Of a stretch of 64,000 nucleotides of DNA, positions 59,223-64,000 are shown piece by piece; the first letter of the stretch is position 1, and each line of letters starts with the position of its first letter. Below the pieces are notes generated by a model. It was not told the DNA's origin, did not search any database, and saw only the letters and a program-made list of their open reading frames with translations. The DNA comes from Plantago ovata (taxonomy: Eukaryota > Streptophyta > Magnoliopsida > Lamiales > Plantaginaceae). The stretch covers positions 106,181,348 through 106,245,347 of the forward strand of contig CM051456.1 in assembly GCA_028274465.1 (NCBI GenBank), written 5' to 3'. A program made the position numbers and the translations under genes.

Positions 59223-60195
59223 TTCAAAATAAATCATCAAACAGAAAATGCAGCTGTGAAAGACCAAAAAATGCAAGGATACATAGCCTACATTTAAAAA
59301 TCTAATTTAATCCATAATTTGATCTGGTTAATCTAATTTAATCCGTCAATTTCAAAATTTAATCTAATTTAATCCAAAATTTAATCTAATTAAATCTAAT
59401 TAATTTATCAATTGAGTTTATCCAAAATTTAATCTAATTTTGACTGCTACTACTATAACAAAACAACAAAACTATCAAAATTTTAAATTAGGGATACTAT
59501 CCATGGGAATAACAGTGAGGTAAATTAAAAACAACTAGAACAAAAATTACATTGGTTAAATTAGGGATACTTATCTCTTTCAAATGAAAATGACAGAGAG
59601 AAGGATGTACTTCGGTGGATGGCGGTGCGGTGGTGGCGAGGTGGCGGATCTCCGGTGGCCGCGGAGCACGAGGGAGCGGTGGTGGCCTTCAATCGAACGT
59701 GGCGGATCTGCGGTGGCAGTGGTGGTGGCCTCCAATCGAACGTGGTGGTGTTGGGGCAGCCGGTGGTAGCTAAATCGGTGGGAGGGAGAGTTGGGAGATT
59801 AGGGATTTTGAGAGTTAGAGAAAAGGGAGAAATGAGGGAGAAGAAGAATTCGCCCGATCTATATAAAGAATATAGTGACGGATGAGCTCATCCCTCGCTC
59901 TATATATATATTTATTTATTTATTTTCCATTTTCTTTTTAAATAAACTAGTCTGGTCAACTATGTTAGAGACGGAATTTTAGCGACGGATAAACCTTATC
60001 CGCCTCTACATAGACGCTGGATTGGATCTCCCCAAGGACGAATTGAACTTAGAGTGCAGTTCGTGTTCATCCGTCGCTACGGGTACCGATCCGTCGCTAT
60101 TTTGCGACGGACGCGATCCGTATCTATTCATCCGTCGCTAAATTGTTGTTTTCTTGTAGTGAAACTGATGACTTCACATATATATACGATATCTA

Positions 60196-60800
60196 TTATC
60201 TACACACGTACCCTCTGCTCCTTACCTTATGGCTAATTAAGTCCACGGACTGGTCTTCGTGAAGACGTATGACTTTTTTCAGTACCTTGTACTGGTTCCT
60301 TTGCTTGTTCATCGATATCATCTTCTTGGTAAGAGTTGGTGATTGAATCCTCCTGCTGTAGGAAGTCCCTTCTAGCACGTGAATGTATACGTACAACAAC
60401 TACCCATTCTGGCTGAGCTCTTCTCAAGTTGGATAGGTAAGATACACCACTTGGCGTGCTTGAGTTGCCAAGATAAATGGTTCATACCTTCTTGTACTTC
60501 CCCTTCAAGTTGGTGCCCACAATTTGGTACTCCTCTCATTCCTCTTCATACCAGCCGGAGATGGATCATACTAGTCAACCTGAAACAGATAGGTCCTCTT
60601 CAATGGCATACCGAGATATTCAAGTCTCACTACACGCTTGAGCTTCCCATAGAACCATACACATCATGCAATCCCCAGGCCACAGACACTCCCGAATTGT
60701 GTGTACTCATGGTCTTGGTGGCGTCGAACTTTGTTCTGGTCGTCACAAATCCGATCCCTTCGGTCCTATCAGTCCTTTTAAGGAATTGTTCTTAGGGAAA
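60196..60800 (-). pseudogene. TNP2-type CACTA transposase C-terminal fragment (DUF4216-like)
   Basis: Read leftwards it gives PLKRTYLFQVD, YDPSPAGMKRNERSTKLWAP, YEPFILATQARQVVYL and, after a frame change, RRAQPEWVVVVRIHSRARR. The order of a 'YDPSPxxGMKxH' block, a 'xPFILAxQAxQVxY' block and a Trp-Val/Val-rich block is that of the DUF4216 region at the C-terminus of plant CACTA TNP2 transposases. Stops and frame changes break it. The catalytic part, expected further right, was not found, so only the tail survives. Confidence 0.75.
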
Positions 60801-61629
60801 TGCTATGACTGGACCCTATTTTGGTCATTCCAATCCCTTCATTCATATCACATCGGATTGATTAGCTTTATTATAACTCCCTATCACCTATATTTGAAGT
60901 ATCTGTATGCTATTATTTGGACAGGTAAAACATATGTGATGGAATTCTAATTCTCCCAAAAGTTTAAACTGTTAGGGAAGAACGAAATGTAATTATTTAT
61001 ATTAATTCTTCGACAACAATATATATATTATATATGAAGGTTAACATCTTAACAATATGAACGTAATATCTTAAATGGTTTTATACAAACACACACATGG
61101 ACCCGTAACATTGTTTAATGGTTCTGTAGGAATATATATCTGGTTTTGAATTTTATGTATCTATTGTCTATGGAATTTTTTCTTCATATATGGAGTATAT
61201 ATACTGTATATAAACATAAGATGGGTTTTAACCACCAGCCGCGTACCGGTAGACAAACACACGCATGGGTGGTTCGGTCCCCTTCTTCCATTACCTTTCT
61301 GAGCCTTCCTTTTAGACTGCACTAGTGCACTTAAATGATTACTCCATAAAAAAACTACGTACTACTAGCACTGTTCTAACACAAGTTAATCTGGTTTCAT
61401 TTTCATTTGCCTAGGATTTAAGTGTTCGTAAAAATGTTGACTATAGTAATATCAAGATTTTTTTTGGAATTAACAAAAAAATTATTATTTAAAAAAAAGA
61501 CAAGTAGAACACAATGGTGCACAAAACAAGACCACCGAAGACATGTTGAATTATTGGATATTTGGGCAAACTTTAAATCCGTTATGACCGTATCATAACT
61601 TGACCAACCCTCGTATATATATAGGCTTT

Positions 61630-61772
61630 TCAATGGGTTGGGTTCACCCATTGAACCCAACCCAACCCGAAAATTTATAAAACGGGTTGAAACCCGAACC
61701 CAACCCGAAAATGTTTAAAACCCAACCCGTACCCGACCCGTTAATAATCAACGGGTACGGGTTATGATTTTT
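61630..61772. repeat. GGGTTGGGTT/AACCCAACCC repeat with inverted copies
   Basis: Words such as AACCCAACCCAACCCG, ACGGGTTGAAACCCG and AACGGGTACGGGTT appear in both orientations over about 140 bp. This resembles the ends of some plant non-autonomous transposons. It is not a telomere repeat (TTTAGGG). Confidence 0.6.
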
Positions 61773-62899
61773 AAGACCCTAATAATCCGGACTCCTTCTT
61801 CTTCACCATGGCCAAACTTCGGAATGTCATTATGACTTCGTTTCTTAACGAAATCGCATGATTCCAACTCTATTGGATTCATATTGACCTATTCACGTTC
61901 CAAACTACTATTTGGAGTTTCATCCCCTTTTGAGAATTCACCATTGATGACTTGAAGCTTTTCGAAAGCTCCGTACGGATCCATCTCTCAACCAAATTCG
62001 ACGATTATTTCGCCGTCTTGTTCTCCTCTATCATCCATGGGTGAAAAACCATAAATTTAGAACGGAAATTTAAATTCAAGTTTGAACTTGAATTTGAAAT
62101 TTCGTTCTAAATTGATGGTTTGTTGCCCAAAGGTGATAGAGGAAGTCAAGACGGACTCAATAACGAAAAAATCGTTGAATTTGGTTGACGAATTGAACTA
62201 ATAATTATAACCAAGTTCAAAAAGGAGCGAAATACCTTTCAGGTCAAATTTAAAGAACTAATCAAATAAGAAAGATGATGTTCTCCTATAGTTACTAGTT
62301 ACGGTACAATCACGTAATAAACAGTGCACATGAAATAATCCAGTAAATCAGGTGGAATACAGAAAGGGTAAAACATAGCCCTACACCCCAACACTCCAGA
62401 CCAAACTCAAGTTTAATTAAGCCACATCTTCCATTAATTATTCACTTCAAGTTGTCGAAGTGTTACAAATTAAAATACTCCAAACATAGGGTAGTGTATA
62501 TATAACTGAGGTTCATTACCCAAAGCCGCCACAGCGCCACTTGTGCATTGCATTAAGGATTTAGACACGAAGAATCATTTCACAAAAACCTTTTTTGTTT
62601 GTGGAAGTTCTGATGACATCATGCCAACGCCAGCTTGACGTGCTTCTTTTATATTTTGCACCGTAATTCTTTTCATATTTTTCAAAAAATATATATAGTG
62701 AAATCTTTCTTTTATTCAAAATTGTACTAAAACTTTTCAATTTGTACAAACATTTAACGATGTTAAATATTTAACGATGTTAAATTATTGTTTTTTCAAA
62801 TTGCACACAAATCTTTGCCAAAACAATTCAAATTACAATGTTAGAAACTCAAGCTCGTCATCTTCTTATTTTGTCTATTTAATATGTTATTTATTTATT

Positions 62900-63450
62900 T
62901 AGTTGAGTCTTGGCCGTAAGTTAGAGTTTATGGATTGTTTCTAAACTCCTATAGTTGGGCTTTAGCCCATAGTTAATAATAAGACATGTTAGTCTTTTCT
63001 TAGCCCGTAAGTTTATTTCTTAGGTAGCAAGTCAGTCTTTCACTATTTAAGCATTGTAACTCATTCACTTTTATTTTATACGATGAATTAGTTGGTTAAC
63101 GTGTTATGTGGAACCAGCCTCTTTAGGTTCTAGTTGTCTCTTTAGACGACCGTCTCATTAGACGTTAAAGGTACCGCATAGCGATGTGCCGTTGCACCAT
63201 TGTTAGCCACCCCAGAGGTCGGTAGTTGTCTTTACAACGATTGTCTTCGCCCATGCCAGGTTATTGCTATTCTTTTGTAGTAGGCCTTAGTGGTTATTTT
63301 GTGTTTTATTGTTTGTTATTCTGTTTGCCAACTGTAAATATGAGTAGGGGTTTAGTATCGATGGGTCTTTTAGCTATCTTCATAGTATAGGCTTTTCGAG
63401 GCCTATTATATACACAAAAAAAAAAAAAAAAAAAAGAAAGAAAGAAAGGA
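62900..63450 (+). repeat. Possible LTR or retroposon tail
   Basis: A non-coding block contains a TATTTAAGCATTGTAACTC-like leader segment (about 63,043) and ends at about 63,417 in a long A run followed by a GAAA repeat (63,436-63,449), as retroposons do. No partner copy or coding body was found, so the class is undecided. Confidence 0.35.
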
Positions 63451-64000
63451 ATCAACAAAATATTATTAATCATCAAAAAGAGTTTACATTGCAAAGTGTA
63501 TAATAGATGCACAACGAAACCATTCCCCTATACCAAAAAACACCGAACATGAAAAGACTATTAAACATGTGCAAACCTCGTAACCGTTATGGTCGTAACG
63601 ACAACTTGACCACCCCCATCGTCTAGTATATCCATCTTACTAGCAAGAGGTCAAAATTAATGCGGCGACGAATTGTACCAACACCTCTAGTCAAGTTCAA
63701 AGGAGTGGAATATTTTTTGTTGCAAATTTATGGAACTTAGCTAGAAACGAAAGATGATGGACTCCAATAGGTTATGGGACAATCAAAGAAATGAAAGTGG
63801 CATGCCTAGTGAATAAAAGTCTTACATACAAGCCAGATGATCTGCGCCCAGAACTTAACTTCAGTAAGCATTTCAAACCATAACCTCATCACCATTTTAC
63901 CCAACAACATTGCGCCCAAAGTAATATAGCGCCATAACCAGCAACACCCAAAATTGAATATTAACACACCATATTTGGAACAGACAACAACAAAAACACG

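Larger units (their letters stand above)
56810..60161 (-). mobile_element. CACTA element nested in an older one, AAA target duplication
   Basis: It begins CACTACAAGAAAAACCG and ends GTTGTTTTCTTGTAGTG, with AAA on both sides (56,807-56,809 and 60,162-60,164). Subterminal AGCGACGGAT/ATCCGTCGCT repeats occur at 56,830-57,125 and 59,870-60,145, the same motif as the element at 35,524-38,541. The 3352-bp interior has a Transposase_24-type gene remnant on the - strand and a GGAGCTGT palindrome cluster at 59,090-59,220. No transposase was found inside, so it is non-autonomous. Confidence 0.9.
60801..64000. other. AT-rich spacer with repeat debris
   Basis: No host gene was recognised. The notable pieces are a GGGTTGGGTT-type repeat (61,630-61,770) and an LTR- or retroposon-like block with an A-rich tail (62,900-63,450). 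The remainder is low-complexity DNA. The right edge of the window may cut through another element. Confidence 0.4.

Noticed and set aside
60379..60950. + strand frames to the right of the nested CACTA element
   Set aside because: The - strand carries the recognisable DUF4216-like order; the + frames are shadows.
61630..61772. Interstitial telomere repeat
   Set aside because: The unit is GGGTTGGGTT-like with inverted copies, not TTTAGGG.

Overview
The window is nuclear DNA from a flowering plant. It is AT-rich, the genes are split by GT-AG introns, and the spacer is full of LTR retrotransposons, CACTA, hAT and MITE transposons. The four protein genes look like those of a eudicot, possibly an asterid (the species assignment is an inference). 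No bacterial, organellar or viral gene, tRNA, rRNA or CRISPR array was seen.

Four host genes stand out. (1) A 57-residue DVL/ROTUNDIFOLIA-like peptide gene on the + strand (5923-6096). It lies inside a longer glutamine-rich reading frame that is only a shadow. (2) A seven-exon gene on the - strand (14165-18625) for the NAC transcription factor SOG1, the plant DNA-damage regulator. I reconstructed it exon by exon to 482 residues. (3) A 14-exon gene on the - strand (20532-26308) for a multi-pass membrane protein of the TMEM185A type with a C-terminal C3HC4 RING finger, 459 residues. (4) A two-exon bHLH transcription factor of the bHLH30/TMO5-like clade on the - strand (40491-42746), 297 residues. 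From memory, the Arabidopsis relatives of genes 1, 3 and 4 are neighbours near At1g68810-At1g68825, while SOG1 (At1g25580) sits in what I take to be the duplicated partner segment. The window therefore seems to preserve an ancestral gene order that Arabidopsis has split between two copies.

Layout: 1-5.8 kb, spacer with a decayed gypsy-like element (613-2690). 5.9-6.1 kb, the DVL gene. 6.1-14.1 kb, spacer with MITEs and a second gypsy-like copy (9.6-11.4 kb). 14.2-26.3 kb, the gene island SOG1 plus RING/TMEM185. 26.9-31.5 kb, a decayed hAT transposase element with a complete hAT-type MITE beside it. 31.6-35.5 kb, gypsy and LTR debris. 35,524-38,541, a CACTA element with an exact 3-bp target duplication. 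40.5-42.7 kb, the bHLH gene. 43.9-45.7 kb, a degenerate minisatellite. 46.6-48.8 kb, palindrome-rich elements. 49,773-55,171, a complete but coding-defective Ty1/copia element on the - strand. 55.96-60.8 kb, an older CACTA element with a younger one (56,810-60,161) nested in it. 61-64 kb, spacer with repeat debris.

Functionally, the host genes are independent regulators: organ growth peptide, DNA-damage response, membrane-anchored ubiquitin ligase and vascular/root-type bHLH. No operon-like logic is expected. The most unusual structures are an exon of SOG1 made by partial internal duplication, the hidden DVL gene, the 'TTCGACGGGTCTATTCC' minisatellite, and clusters of GGAGCTGT/ACAGCTCC palindromes at three places.
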